Notes: generated by a model not told the origin, from the letters alone. Numbered from the stretch's first letter, positions 34,331 to 43,668 are shown. The stretch: 64,000 bases of DNA from Robiginitalea myxolifaciens (GCF_900115205.1 NZ_FOYQ01000002.1:372001-436000); one strand, 5' to 3'. Numbers and translations: made by a program.

Positions 34331-34482
34331 GTTTTTCACAGGATTTGGGTAAAAACGGGTGATTTTTTGTTAAAAAACCAGATAAAGGCTATGAGTTTTT
34401 CACAGTTTCGGGTAAGTGCTTAATACTTTCGATGAGCGCATAGGCAACACTCAAAAGGCCTTACCCTCTGAATTATTCACAG
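34331..34482. repeat. Three TTCACAG motifs upstream of the sulfatase
   Basis: GTTTTTCACAG occurs at 34331-34341 and 34395-34405, in each case followed by a TTnGGGTAA block, and a shorter ATTATTCACAG at 34472-34482. All lie in the 254 bp between the divergent PD40 and sulfatase genes. They may be repeated regulator sites; nothing else is seen in this gap except a weak -7-like TACCTTTC near 34502. Confidence 0.35.
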
Positions 34483-34521
34483 GTATTTCACCGTAAATAT
34501 TTACCTTTCATCGATAGTACT

Positions 34522-36009
34522 ATGGATAGGATATTTCGATTTAAGCCAGTTTTTAGCCTCTTCCTTATTCTGATGTTGGCTATTTCCTGTGAATTTGCTG
34601 ACAGCGGTAAGCTGTCGAGGCCTAATATAATTGTATTCATAGCAGACGATGTCAGTGCAACGGATTTAAAGGTTTATGGTAACCCTATTGGTCATACACC
34701 AGTTATTGATTCCCTTGCACAAAATGGGATTACCTTTGAACGGGCCATATTAACTACCAGCTCCTGCAGCCCGAGCAGAGCCAGTATTATTAGTGGCCGG
34801 TATCCGCATAATACGGGTGCCCCTGAACTTCATACCCCCCTTTTACCCTCCATAAAAACAGTAGCTGGAGATCTGAAAAGCTCGGGATATTTCGTGGGCG
34901 CCAGCGGAAAGTGGCACCTTGGAGAAGCGACCCGAAAAGACTTCAATACTGTAATGGACACGGCAATCGGGCCTGGAGGTGAAGACCGGTGGTTGGAGCT
35001 GTTGGATTCTATTCCTGAACAGCAACCCTTTTTCCTTTGGATGGCTTCTTTGGACGCGCATCGCAATTGGGATCGGCAAGGACATCCCGCTATCCCGAAT
35101 GCCGAGGCTATTGTCCCACCTCCTTATCTCGTGAACGATTCCCTGACCCGTCATGATTTGGCCGCCTACCACGATGAGATAGCACGCTTCGATTTTCATA
35201 TCGGACGCGTACTCAATGCGTTGAGGAACACGGGAAGGTTGGAGAACACCTTGGTCATTGTAATTGCCGATAATGGAAGGCCTTTTCCCAGGGACAAGAC
35301 GCGGATGTACGACAGTGGTTTACAAACCCCGCTGATAGTATCCGGGGCTGGTATTGGCAATAGACCCCAACGTTCCAGGGCCCTGATATCTATTATAGAC
35401 CTTGCCCCTACCTTGCTGCAGATTGCCGGACTCCCGGTTGGTGAATCCTACCAGGGCATGTCCTTTAAATCAGTGTTGCAAAATCCTGCGATTTCCCATA
35501 GGGACTATGTATTTGCCGAACACAATTGGCACGATTATCAGGCGCATGAACGCATGGTTCGTTCCCAAGAGTACTTATTGATCGAAAATAACCTTCCGGA
35601 GAAACGCCAATCCAGTGCAGCCGATGTCCATACTGGTGATAGTTTTAAATCACTGCTTCAGTGGGGCCTCAATCCGGAAGCAATCCCTTCAGAATACAGG
35701 GACCACTTCATATACCCCCGACCACAATACGAGTTGTATCACACAACCGAAGATCCTCATCAATTGCACAATCTGGCAGAATCCCCTGAATATAGCGCTG
35801 TTTTGGAATCGCTAAAACAAAGACTTAATAACTGGAAAAAGGCAACTGCCGATACCCCGGCTGTGAACTTAACTCCGGATCACTACGACTACTACGGCAG
35901 TCCGCTGGATTCACTTAAGACCTTCAATAGCGTTGACCGCGGCAAACTGCCCGGTGAAGATCTGCGTGCCAGTAAAATCGTATCTAACGATAGGGATTTA
36001 CAAGAATAA
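34522..36009 (+). CDS. S1 family sulfatase lipoprotein (heparan N-sulfatase-like)
   Basis: 495 aa. A signal peptide ends at a probable lipobox (LAISC, Cys23), so the enzyme is lipid-anchored. The formylglycine signature is SCSPSRASIISGRYPHNTG, with Cys82 the residue to be converted by a maturase (anSME) not encoded in the window. Metal residues: Asp43-Asp44 (FIADDVSATD) and the later VIVIADNGRPF; substrate-side Lys132-type block GKWHLGE is present. The NTG.ELH pattern recalls N-sulfoglucosamine sulfohydrolases (S1_8), but the exact sulfated glycan is not certain. No glycoside hydrolase or SusCD pair adjoins it, which is unusual for marine Bacteroidetes sulfatases. Confidence 0.92.
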   Translation: MDRIFRFKPVFSLFLILMLAISCEFADSGKLSRPNIIVFIADDVSATDLKVYGNPIGHTPVIDSLAQNGITFERAILTTSSCSPSRASIISGRYPHNTGAPELHTPLLPSIKTVAGDLKSSGYFVGASGKWHLGEATRKDFNTVMDTAIGPGGEDRWLELLDSIPEQQPFFLWMASLDAHRNWDRQGHPAIPNAEAIVPPPYLVNDSLTRHDLAAYHDEIARFDFHIGRVLNALRNTGRLENTLVIVIADNGRPFPRDKTRMYDSGLQTPLIVSGAGIGNRPQRSRALISIIDLAPTLLQIAGLPVGESYQGMSFKSVLQNPAISHRDYVFAEHNWHDYQAHERMVRSQEYLLIENNLPEKRQSSAADVHTGDSFKSLLQWGLNPEAIPSEYRDHFIYPRPQYELYHTTEDPHQLHNLAESPEYSAVLESLKQRLNNWKKATADTPAVNLTPDHYDYYGSPLDSLKTFNSVDRGKLPGEDLRASKIVSNDRDLQE

Positions 36010-36019
36010 CCTTCTGAAA

Positions 36020-39000
36020 TTAGTGTCGTACTACCTGGCAACCACAATGTGGTACCCCAAAGCTCATGGTGTCTTCATGCCAGGGAAAGGCCTGGTTGTT
36101 TCTTCCCTGCTCCCAGTAAAACGGTCCTCGCTCCCGGGTGTGGTTTCCGGTTTCGTTTAGGGTAGAAGCGTCATATAGCCTGCCGTTGACCATCGTGTAT
36201 CGCACTGTATTCGTGTTTTCGATATCCTCCAATGGGTTTCCATCCAACACAATAAGGTCGGCCAGTTTTCCGGTTTTCAGGGAGCCGATTTCCTTTCCGG
36301 CTCCTATATATTCCGCCCCATTGATTGTAGCGGCCCTAAGGGCTTCCATATTGCTCATTCCTCCCTGATGAAGCATCCAGAGTTCCCAGTGTGCACCGAG
36401 TCCCTGTAACTGTCCATGTGCCCCAAGATTTACCTTAACACCGGCATCGCTTAAGTGCTTGCAGGTCTCTGAAACCAGTATATGCCCATTATCGTATTCC
36501 TCCGCAGGGACTTTTGTTCTATGCCTGGATCGGGCATCTACAATTCCTCTTGGCGTAAACGTCAGTAACTTCTCATTCTCCCACACGTTGTCCCGCTCAT
36601 AATAAAAGAACTCCCCGTTCATACCTCCATAATTTACGATCAAGGTTGGGGTATACCCCGTATCGCTATTGCCCCAAAGTGTAGTGACGTCTTTATATAC
36701 CGGTGCAACGGGTATATTGTGTTCCACCCCGGAATGCCCATCCATTACCATACTTAAATTGGTGAAGAACGTAGAGCCTCCTTCAGGGACTACATGCACG
36801 CCCAATTCCCGGGCAGCCTGTATCACCTGTTGGCGCTGCTCCCGCCGAGGCTGGTTATAACTTTTTACGGATTGCGCCCCGTAGGCCTTAGTACGCCGGA
36901 TGGCCGATCGCGCATCTTCCAATGAGTTAATGACCGCCTTGAAATCACCATCCGCCCCATAGAGGATAATACCTGTTGAGAAAATACGCGGGCCTACCAT
37001 GGTTCCATTGCGGACCATTTCGGCCAGGGAAAAGATGGTTTCCGAATTTGCCGAAGGGTCATGCGCAGTCGTTACTCCATAGGCAAGATTGGCATAAAGT
37101 GGCCAATGTTGCTGCGGGGTTAGCCCATGGCGGAAGGCTTGTAAATGGGCGTGGGCATCCACGATCCCCGGCATTATGGTTTTACCGCTCGCGTCAACGA
37201 TATGTGCTGCTGACGGAATATTCACTGCTCCTGCCGGTCCGACGGCCTCAATTCGATTATCCCGGACTACCAGGGTCCCATTTTCAATGACCTCATCTCC
37301 TTCCATTGTAATAATGCGAGCACCGGTAAATACCGTTACACCTTTGGGTACATCGGAATTTAATTCGAGCCCAATAGGCATGCCTTTCTCCTTTACAGGA
37401 GGAATACTATCCGGGGAATCCGGGAGGAAGGTAAACCGATTGGCTACGGCATTTTCAAAATATTGATCCCCAAGGGTCCATAATATCTTTTGACTATCGC
37501 CGGACCAGTGAATATTGATTCCGGCGTCTTTACTAACCTGAGACACGGGTACATATTTGGACTTGTTATCCAGGTCCAAGGTTTTACCAGAAGCAGGCCA
37601 GGGTGCCAGGAATACCTTGTGTAAATGAGAAAATGCGATCCATTTACCGTCGGGGCTGGGTACAATTCGGTTGGCGTATTTTGTTTTAACGTGCGTGCGT
37701 TTATCTTCCCCGTTCAGATCAACGCTATTCAGCGATTTGGTAAGGTTACCAAAATAGGTGCCTCCGGATTGATAGAGAATTCGATCCCCTTTTGGATTGA
37801 ATTGTGGGTAGGCCCCCTCCCCGATTACTTTTTTGAGCGCTCCTCCCCGGGCATTCACAGTATAAATCCCCGCTTCCTTGGTAAAGGCGAAGCCCTGATC
37901 CCCATTACCGGATTCCCGAACAAACACAAGGCTATTTCCATCAGCGGAAAAGGCAGGTGTGCGGTAAATTCCCTTAACTGTGGTGAGTTTGGTGGAATTT
38001 CCGCCTGAAACCGAGATGGTATGCACAGCTCCTTTTTCCTTATCATCCCAGCTTACATAAGCAAGCTGCCTGGAGTCCGGGGAAAAAGCAGGTTCAAAGG
38101 CAAAAGCCGGACCGGTAGTGAGTTGTTTGGGCTTCCCATTGGGCAATCGTTTGGTCCATAACTGCCCGACTGCATTAAAGGCAAGAGTTTTACCGTCCGG
38201 GGAAGTTACTGCACCCCGGATGACCCGTGCGGTGAATTCTTGCGGTGCCACCGGTATCTCAAAGTGAAGCGCCTCAGCAATGCTAAGCGTAGTGGAAGCT
38301 TCGAAGGGTATATTGCTCACTTCCAGGCTGGCCACCTCCAGGCGATTGAGTTTTCCACCCGCCCAAAAAATGAGGGCACTATTGTCCGGAGTCCAAGAAA
38401 AGTTCGGGTAAGTGCCAAAAATAGCCCAGGCTTCTTGTTGGTCTTTATTCAGATCCGCATAGAGCGGCCACTCTTCGCCGGTTTCCAAATCGTGGATATA
38501 GAGTACCGTCTTGGTGCGAACCCTGCGTACAAAGGCCATTTTTGTGCCGTCAGGGGATATTTCGGGCCGCGCTGCCCCACCGGGACCACCTGTAACGGTC
38601 AGGGTTTCCCCTTTTTCCCGATCGTACCGCTTAATGGCGTAGATCTGCTTATTGGGATCCTTATTGTATTGAAAAAACCCGCCCGGATACACATCCTCAC
38701 TGTAATAGACATAGCGGCCATCGGGTGAAAGACTGGGTTCGTTTACGTCCTGCTGGTCGTTCTTGCGCTTGGTAAGCTGTAAACCGGAACCTCCGGTAAT
38801 GTGGTACATCCATAATTCCCCTGCACCGAGAGAACGCTGGGAAGTAAAGTGTTTTCTGGCGATCAGGTACTGCCCGTCAGGGGTCCAGGTTGCATTGTTC
38901 AACAGGCGGAAGCTCTCTTTGGTAACCTGCCGCGCATTGCTGCCGTCCCGGTCCATGACCCAAATGTTGTCTCCGCCCCCTGCGTCACTGGTAAAGCTAA

Positions 39001-39313
39001 TATGCTTCCCGTCCGGACTAAACCGGGGCTGAACCTCGTAGGGAAGTCCCCCACGTAAAAGCGTAGCCGTACCTCCGGAAATCGGTACGATAAAAATATC
39101 ACCGACCATATCGAATACAATGTGAGTTCCGTCCGGGCTAACATCGAGGTTCATCCAGGTCCCCTCGTCGGTTTGCAGCGGAACCTCTTTAATATTCCAA
39201 TCGCCCTCAGGCGCAGCTACATTCCATTTCGCGTCTTTCTCCTGAGCAGACAGATTTGCAGCCAGCAGGAATACGAATAAAAGCAAGCGAACGCTTACAA
39301 TTTTTGATTTCAT
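36020..39313 (-). CDS. Secreted TolB-propeller/amidohydrolase fusion
   Basis: 1097 aa from the ATG at 39313, where a signal peptide starts (MKSKIVSVRLLLFVFLLAAN). Residues about 40-660 are WD40/PD40 propeller repeats (MNLDVSPDGTHIVFD, RFSPDGKHISFTSDAGG, ARPEISPDGTKMAFV and more). The C-terminal 400 residues are a metal-dependent amidohydrolase: IMPGIVDAHAHLQAFRHG with the His-x-His metal pair, later EHNIPV and NLGAHGQLQGLGAHWE, and the closing GSLKTGKLADLIVLDGNPL. The substrate is unknown; such exported fusions are common in Bacteroidetes and may process peptides or cyclic amides. It converges on the sulfatase gene with 10 bp between stops. Confidence 0.92.
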   Translation of the reverse strand: MKSKIVSVRLLLFVFLLAANLSAQEKDAKWNVAAPEGDWNIKEVPLQTDEGTWMNLDVSPDGTHIVFDMVGDIFIVPISGGTATLLRGGLPYEVQPRFSPDGKHISFTSDAGGGDNIWVMDRDGSNARQVTKESFRLLNNATWTPDGQYLIARKHFTSQRSLGAGELWMYHITGGSGLQLTKRKNDQQDVNEPSLSPDGRYVYYSEDVYPGGFFQYNKDPNKQIYAIKRYDREKGETLTVTGGPGGAARPEISPDGTKMAFVRRVRTKTVLYIHDLETGEEWPLYADLNKDQQEAWAIFGTYPNFSWTPDNSALIFWAGGKLNRLEVASLEVSNIPFEASTTLSIAEALHFEIPVAPQEFTARVIRGAVTSPDGKTLAFNAVGQLWTKRLPNGKPKQLTTGPAFAFEPAFSPDSRQLAYVSWDDKEKGAVHTISVSGGNSTKLTTVKGIYRTPAFSADGNSLVFVRESGNGDQGFAFTKEAGIYTVNARGGALKKVIGEGAYPQFNPKGDRILYQSGGTYFGNLTKSLNSVDLNGEDKRTHVKTKYANRIVPSPDGKWIAFSHLHKVFLAPWPASGKTLDLDNKSKYVPVSQVSKDAGINIHWSGDSQKILWTLGDQYFENAVANRFTFLPDSPDSIPPVKEKGMPIGLELNSDVPKGVTVFTGARIITMEGDEVIENGTLVVRDNRIEAVGPAGAVNIPSAAHIVDASGKTIMPGIVDAHAHLQAFRHGLTPQQHWPLYANLAYGVTTAHDPSANSETIFSLAEMVRNGTMVGPRIFSTGIILYGADGDFKAVINSLEDARSAIRRTKAYGAQSVKSYNQPRREQRQQVIQAARELGVHVVPEGGSTFFTNLSMVMDGHSGVEHNIPVAPVYKDVTTLWGNSDTGYTPTLIVNYGGMNGEFFYYERDNVWENEKLLTFTPRGIVDARSRHRTKVPAEEYDNGHILVSETCKHLSDAGVKVNLGAHGQLQGLGAHWELWMLHQGGMSNMEALRAATINGAEYIGAGKEIGSLKTGKLADLIVLDGNPLEDIENTNTVRYTMVNGRLYDASTLNETGNHTRERGPFYWEQGRNNQAFPWHEDTMSFGVPHCGCQVVRH

Positions 39314-39413
39314 CGGTTGGTGAAGTTTAGGTTGTGTTGGTAAAGTACATAAAATCAAGAAGTTTTATTCAAGGGCATTCATACAACTAATCGAACGAGA
39401 TATACAATCCCCC

Positions 39414-39431
39414 TTATTAATCCTTTAATAA
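39414..39431. promoter_or_regulatory. TTATTAA/TTAATAA inverted repeat
   Basis: Perfect 7-bp arms around TCCT in the 153-bp gap between the divergent amidohydrolase and glycosyltransferase genes, 36 bp before the ATG at 39467. It may overlap either promoter. Confidence 0.3.
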
Positions 39432-39466
39432 TTAGTACTTTATCCTCATACCAACCCAACTAACAC

Positions 39467-41560
39467 ATGCAAAAAGTCTTTTCTCGCCAGACTTTTACTT
39501 CCAATCCCCGCTTGTGGCAGGGCTTGACGCTACTAGGCGTCCTGCTATTTACTATCTGGAGATCCTCTTACGGCACACGCCTGGATTCTTTTGCCAATGA
39601 CGAACCCTTTCATATTATTTCCGGAGCCTATTATGCCGAAACCGGAGATTACCGATTGAATCCAGAACATCCTCCCCTCTCTAAATTATGGGTGGGACAC
39701 TGGATAAAAAATGATATGGAGTTGCGTCCGCTGGAGGTGCTCAACGACAAGGAACATGAGCGGCATTGGCTGCAGGAAATCATGTATTACGAAAACGACG
39801 ACATTGGGATACAGCGGAAATCCCGGGCGGCGATGTACGCTTTTCATTTTATTCTCGGCCTGTGTATCGCCGGCTTGCTTTGGCGTTTTTTTGGGTTTCA
39901 ATGGGCCCTGATAAGTATGCTATGGCTCGCTTTGGAGCCCAGTATTAGTTCGCATCAGCCTCTCGTATTAACAGATTTACCCCTATCGCTGACCCTTGTC
40001 CTTAGCGCACTTACAGCCGGTAAACTCGCAATGACCTGGAAATGGGAATGGGTAGTCGCCTTTGGCCTTGCCGTGGGAAGCGCCATGGCCGTAAAGCATT
40101 CTGCGTTACCGGCAATAGCCGGGATAGGGCTGCTGTTGCTCGGTTTTGCCCTGATTCCCCTGGTTAAGAAATCCTGGAAAGAAGCCGGGAGTCGTTTGGT
40201 ACGGATCCTCGGAGCCTCGATTATCGGACTTGGGGTGTTATGGGCTGCCTATGGCTTCAGCTATGAAGGATCTATCGAGGGGAAAGACCAGTTTAATCGA
40301 AGTCTGGAGCTCAAGATTTCAGACCTCAATAAGCCCATATATCGGAACCTGGTGACCTTCATGGACAATTCCCGCCTTTTTCCCAAGGCTTATCTCTGGG
40401 GGTTTGCCGATACGATTCGGGCAGGCATGGAAGGCCGTGGCGATGACGAACACAAATTCTTCGGGGAAGTGGTTATGGGCAGAGCTCCCTATTTATACTT
40501 CCCTGCTGTTTTGTTGGTGAGAATTCCGCTTGCGCTTCAACTGGTTCTGTTATTGGGGCTCGGCGTGTTAATCTATTGCGCAATAAAAGCGCGTAAAGGG
40601 GAGGGTTCATTTACCAAAGAACAATGGGTCATTATTGCATTCGTCGGCACTTTGGTAATTATGCATGTGCTGGCCCTGGCTTCGGGGCGTACTTCCTACG
40701 GGGGCGTACGTCATGCCATGCCCATTACCGCGGGGCTGGGTATCCTGGCCGGAGCCTCCGCTTTTTTAGGTTTGCCCAGACTGGGTATCCGAAATCGACT
40801 GATCCCTTACGGCCTATTGCTCATAACCTTTGTTATGACGGTCACTGAGAAACGGATCTACGAGTATCACAATGAAATCGTAGGGGGTACGGAAAATGCC
40901 TATAAGTTTTTCGCCAACGAAGGCTTGTATCTTGGGCAACGCTTTTATGAAATCCGGGATTTCTTTGATGGGATTCATGTGGATAGTACGGAAAATATCC
41001 AAAGTTGGAGTTGGCTAATGAAGGAAGAGGTAAATGCTTCCAAACTCGATGTAGAGCGGGGTATTGTTAAAGATATTTTTGACGATTCCAATTCGGAAGG
41101 TAAGGTCAAGGGTTATTTTATTATTGAATCGTGGCTCTACCACCCCTGGCCAAACTGGGATCCCGCACGCCTGGATGCGCTCAAAACAGTTAAACGACTT
41201 GGCAATATCAGTATCGCCTACGGGGAACTGGCCGATCCCGAAAACTGGGCATTCTCCATGAGTGGAAAAGTGTTTGAATACCTGGCCGAAACCCGGGAGC
41301 CGGATTGGGATCTGGTGCGCAGGCGCATGGAGAAAGTGGTAGAGATCATGCCTTGGCGTAGCAGTGATAACACGGTTCTGGGGAACGCCTATCTGAGATT
41401 AAATCAAAAGGAAAATGCACTGGCAGCCTATACCAGAGCATCTGAAAACCTGGCTTCGGACGATCCGTATCAGGAACTGCTGAAGAATCAGATAGAAACG
41501 ATACGTAACGCAACAGAACTATCTGATATTAAGACATTAAGGCCTGCTGTATTAGAGTGA
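39467..41560 (+). CDS. GT39-like membrane glycosyltransferase with TPR-like tail
   Basis: 697 aa. A dolichyl-phosphate-mannose/ArnT-like (GT-C fold) enzyme that transfers a sugar from a polyprenyl carrier on the periplasmic side. Hallmarks: Asp45-Glu46 in FANDEPFHI after the first helix, the catalytic-loop type acid motif, and NPEHPPLSKLW with the HPPL motif; then about eleven transmembrane helices up to residue 465. The last 230 residues are soluble: a loop region followed by TPR-like helices (SDNTVLGNAYLRLNQKENAL, AYTRASENLAS). The acceptor, protein or lipid, is not known. No neighbouring glycan gene helps. Start: first ATG, MQKVFSRQTFTSNPRLWQG. Confidence 0.85.
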   Translation: MQKVFSRQTFTSNPRLWQGLTLLGVLLFTIWRSSYGTRLDSFANDEPFHIISGAYYAETGDYRLNPEHPPLSKLWVGHWIKNDMELRPLEVLNDKEHERHWLQEIMYYENDDIGIQRKSRAAMYAFHFILGLCIAGLLWRFFGFQWALISMLWLALEPSISSHQPLVLTDLPLSLTLVLSALTAGKLAMTWKWEWVVAFGLAVGSAMAVKHSALPAIAGIGLLLLGFALIPLVKKSWKEAGSRLVRILGASIIGLGVLWAAYGFSYEGSIEGKDQFNRSLELKISDLNKPIYRNLVTFMDNSRLFPKAYLWGFADTIRAGMEGRGDDEHKFFGEVVMGRAPYLYFPAVLLVRIPLALQLVLLLGLGVLIYCAIKARKGEGSFTKEQWVIIAFVGTLVIMHVLALASGRTSYGGVRHAMPITAGLGILAGASAFLGLPRLGIRNRLIPYGLLLITFVMTVTEKRIYEYHNEIVGGTENAYKFFANEGLYLGQRFYEIRDFFDGIHVDSTENIQSWSWLMKEEVNASKLDVERGIVKDIFDDSNSEGKVKGYFIIESWLYHPWPNWDPARLDALKTVKRLGNISIAYGELADPENWAFSMSGKVFEYLAETREPDWDLVRRRMEKVVEIMPWRSSDNTVLGNAYLRLNQKENALAAYTRASENLASDDPYQELLKNQIETIRNATELSDIKTLRPAVLE

Positions 41561-41579
41561 AACTAAAATAGATGTCCTA

Positions 41580-41993
41580 CTACTTCACTGAAGTTGTATC
41601 CGGAACTTTGAATCGAATAATTCGTTTTTGCCGACCCCATTCCCGGGCTTTGGAAACGTCAGTCCCCATATACAGATCTACATGATTCCTGAACCTGCGG
41701 TTCATCTTGTCCTTCACGAGGTAAGTTCCTGGGAGACCTTCAATTTCTACCTCCGTGTTGTGCTCAAGGCCTATAGCCAACAGGTCCCTTGAGATGGCGA
41801 TGCACTGCATGCCTTCTTGCAAGGTGTCGCCCCAGGCGGTTATCGTTGGATCTCCATCGGTTTGCCAGGGCACAGAATTGAAAGCAGAAACCGTTACCTC
41901 TATTTCCTGCCAGACGTACTCCTGATCTGGCTGACAGGAGTTTAGGAAAAACAGCAGTAGCAGACCTGAAGGTATTATTGATTTAAAGTACAC
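41580..41993 (-). CDS. 3D-domain lipoprotein
   Basis: 137 aa from a GTG at 41993, 11 bp after the upstream gene's stop; an ATG at 42059 would place the start inside that gene. The signal peptide ends in a lipobox (FLNSC, Cys20). The rest is a 3D (Asp-Asp-Asp) domain, the double-psi beta-barrel also found at the C-terminus of the lytic transglycosylase MltA: TAWGDTLQEGMQCIAIS, EVEIEGLPGTYLVKDKM and HVDLYMG carry the three conserved Asp. It probably acts on or binds peptidoglycan at the outer membrane (inference). It is likely co-transcribed with the AT-rich outer-membrane protein gene. Confidence 0.85.
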   Translation of the reverse strand: MYFKSIIPSGLLLLFFLNSCQPDQEYVWQEIEVTVSAFNSVPWQTDGDPTITAWGDTLQEGMQCIAISRDLLAIGLEHNTEVEIEGLPGTYLVKDKMNRRFRNHVDLYMGTDVSKAREWGRQKRIIRFKVPDTTSVK

Positions 41994-42004
41994 GGTTTTT
42001 AAGG

Positions 42005-43195
42005 CTAAAAAATTGAGTATCCTACTATTATGGCGGTTGTTTGATACTCTGAAAACCAAAATTCAAACCTGCTTAGGATATCTCTTGTTGTTTGATAACG
42101 TAGTTCCAAACTCAATTTATCATTGTGTTTATAACCTATCCCAAAAGCAATATTATCAGCAACGCTTATTTCTAAATCATTAGAAAAATCACGAATCACC
42201 CTCGATTTACCTATACTGTAATCTAGGACGTAAGCAGCATTGATAAAGATTTTGGATTGCTTATTGATAAAGAAATAGTGCCTTACCCCTACCGGTATTT
42301 CAATAGATTTATAATCAACACCGTCTATTGATGAGGAGGATTCTTCTAAATCAGATTTAAAATACTGATAAGTGGGTTCAGCAAACAGTGCCCATTTACT
42401 GTTGTTAAAAGGTAAAATAAATTCAACCTCCATCCCTAGCCTTAAGGATGTTTCAGCGTTAAATTCTTCTTTTATATCAGATAGATTATTTTGAATGTTT
42501 AGGGTGGTAAACCGTATGCCCGGTCGAATGTTCAGGTTGAATAAATCTCGATTCTTTTTAATCTCAAAATACATATAATCTGATCCGGCGCATTCATTAT
42601 AATTTATAAAATAAGGTGTCAAATCCTTCTCGTGGTATTCTAGACTCTCAACCTTACTAATTCTAGAATCAGGGCATTTTATAGTGTTCCATAACTGATT
42701 TCTAAATTCATTGTTTCTATTTATTCGTTCGCTGGTAACAAAGTAGGATTTGTAGACCAACTGCTTCAAATCGGTTTCTTGTGTATTATAGAAGAATCTT
42801 ACTAAATCCCCATTTTCGTATCTGTAAAGGCTGGCCCTGCCTTCGACAAGTACTTCCAGGAATATCGTTTCTTCTTCATAGACAGGATTTCTTTCATAAG
42901 TCATCATTTCGAAATTCTCACTTGATTTATCGATGTTGACAGTACGGCGGACGTACTTAGCGATACTATCTATTTGAAACTCCTTTACATCTGAAATGCC
43001 AATGGTTTTGGATTCAAGATTTTCTTTCAATCGGTATTCAAACTCTGTAGGATTGTCCTTCCAGTCTACATTCCTGATATAACAATCCTTCCTTTGCCCT
43101 GAATTATCAATATAAAAACCCTTTTCATAGGATATTTGTCCGTAAATATTTGAAGTCAAAAGACAAATGATTAGTACTAAAATGATCCTTTTCAT
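42005..43195 (-). CDS. AT-rich outer-membrane beta-barrel protein, unknown
   Basis: 396 aa from the ATG at 43195 (MKRIILVLIICLLTSNIYGQ, a clean signal peptide). The first half is a soluble domain starting YEKGFYIDNSGQRKDCYIRN, seen in many Bacteroidetes exported proteins; the second half alternates hydrophobic and polar residues in paired strands and ends in Phe (VGYSIF), typical of an outer-membrane beta-barrel. The DNA is visibly richer in A and T than its neighbours, with many Asn, Ile, Lys and Tyr codons, suggesting acquisition from a lower-GC relative. Function unknown. Confidence 0.8.
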   Translation of the reverse strand: MKRIILVLIICLLTSNIYGQISYEKGFYIDNSGQRKDCYIRNVDWKDNPTEFEYRLKENLESKTIGISDVKEFQIDSIAKYVRRTVNIDKSSENFEMMTYERNPVYEEETIFLEVLVEGRASLYRYENGDLVRFFYNTQETDLKQLVYKSYFVTSERINRNNEFRNQLWNTIKCPDSRISKVESLEYHEKDLTPYFINYNECAGSDYMYFEIKKNRDLFNLNIRPGIRFTTLNIQNNLSDIKEEFNAETSLRLGMEVEFILPFNNSKWALFAEPTYQYFKSDLEESSSSIDGVDYKSIEIPVGVRHYFFINKQSKIFINAAYVLDYSIGKSRVIRDFSNDLEISVADNIAFGIGYKHNDKLSLELRYQTTRDILSRFEFWFSEYQTTAIIVGYSIF

Positions 43196-43640
43196 GGCAA
43201 TTTTGGGTTTGAAAAAACTGAAAGTAAGATTATTCTTCAAGGTTTACCTACTTTATCGTTGAAAGTATTCGGCAACCTGATCTTCTTTTTACTTCCATCC
43301 CTATTACCCGAGTATGACGAAGAACTCGCTTTACTAGGTATGCAAGAAAGGTGTCCTGCAATTTGAAAACTTAGCCATGCAGGCAAAGGGATTTCTCGCT
43401 TCACTCGTGATCCCGGGCCGAGCGCTCGCAGAAGGTCCGGTGGAGCTTCTGCAGCGAGGAGCCAGCCGGTGCGCTGGAAATTGAAGGATTAGGAAATCCT
43501 TTAAAGGATTACGCCGCTAACGCGACGTGATCCCTTGAGGGGAGTCCTGCAATTACAAAGCGCCCTGTCATGCTGCGCATGACCGTCTTTTCTGTTTAGT
43601 TTTGCTTACAAAAACAGGTTTTTGACGCAAACACAAACAA
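43196..43640. other. Non-coding stretch with direct and inverted repeats
   Basis: About 445 bp without a supportable gene. It starts with the AT-rich upstream region of the 42005-43195 gene and from 43352 turns GC-rich and repeat-rich; see the separate repeat entry. Confidence 0.5.
43352..43553. repeat. GC-rich block flanked by 11-bp direct repeats
   Basis: GTCCTGCAATT occurs at 43352-43362 and 43543-43553, bracketing about 180 bp. Inside are CGTGATCCC twice (43405-43413, 43525-43533), the inverted pair CGCTCGCAGAAG / CTTCTGCAGCGAG (43422-43433, 43445-43457), CCAGC/GCTGG and AAGGATT/AATCCTT. It borders the tRNA-Ser gene. It may be a decayed small mobile element or MITE; no transposase or terminal-repeat pair is recognisable. 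Confidence 0.4.
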
Positions 43641-43668
43641 AAAAGCCCCGCTTATCGCGGGGCGCTTT
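43641..43668 (-). terminator. Rho-independent terminator after tRNA-Ser
   Basis: Perfect 7-bp stem GCCCCGC / GCGGGGC (43645-43651, 43657-43663); on the minus strand it is followed by TTTTTTGTTTG. It lies 10 bp after the 3' end of tRNA-Ser. Confidence 0.85.

Noticed and set aside
11507-36009. HGSNAT-like acetyltransferase and heparan N-sulfatase-like gene as a heparan degradation set
   Set aside because: They are 23 kb apart, in different transcription units, and have no other glycan genes around them.
29571-43663. Near-identical GCCCCGC/GCGGGGC hairpins at 29571 and 43645 as copies of a mobile repeat
   Set aside because: The similarity stops at the stem and T-run; both are ordinary terminators.
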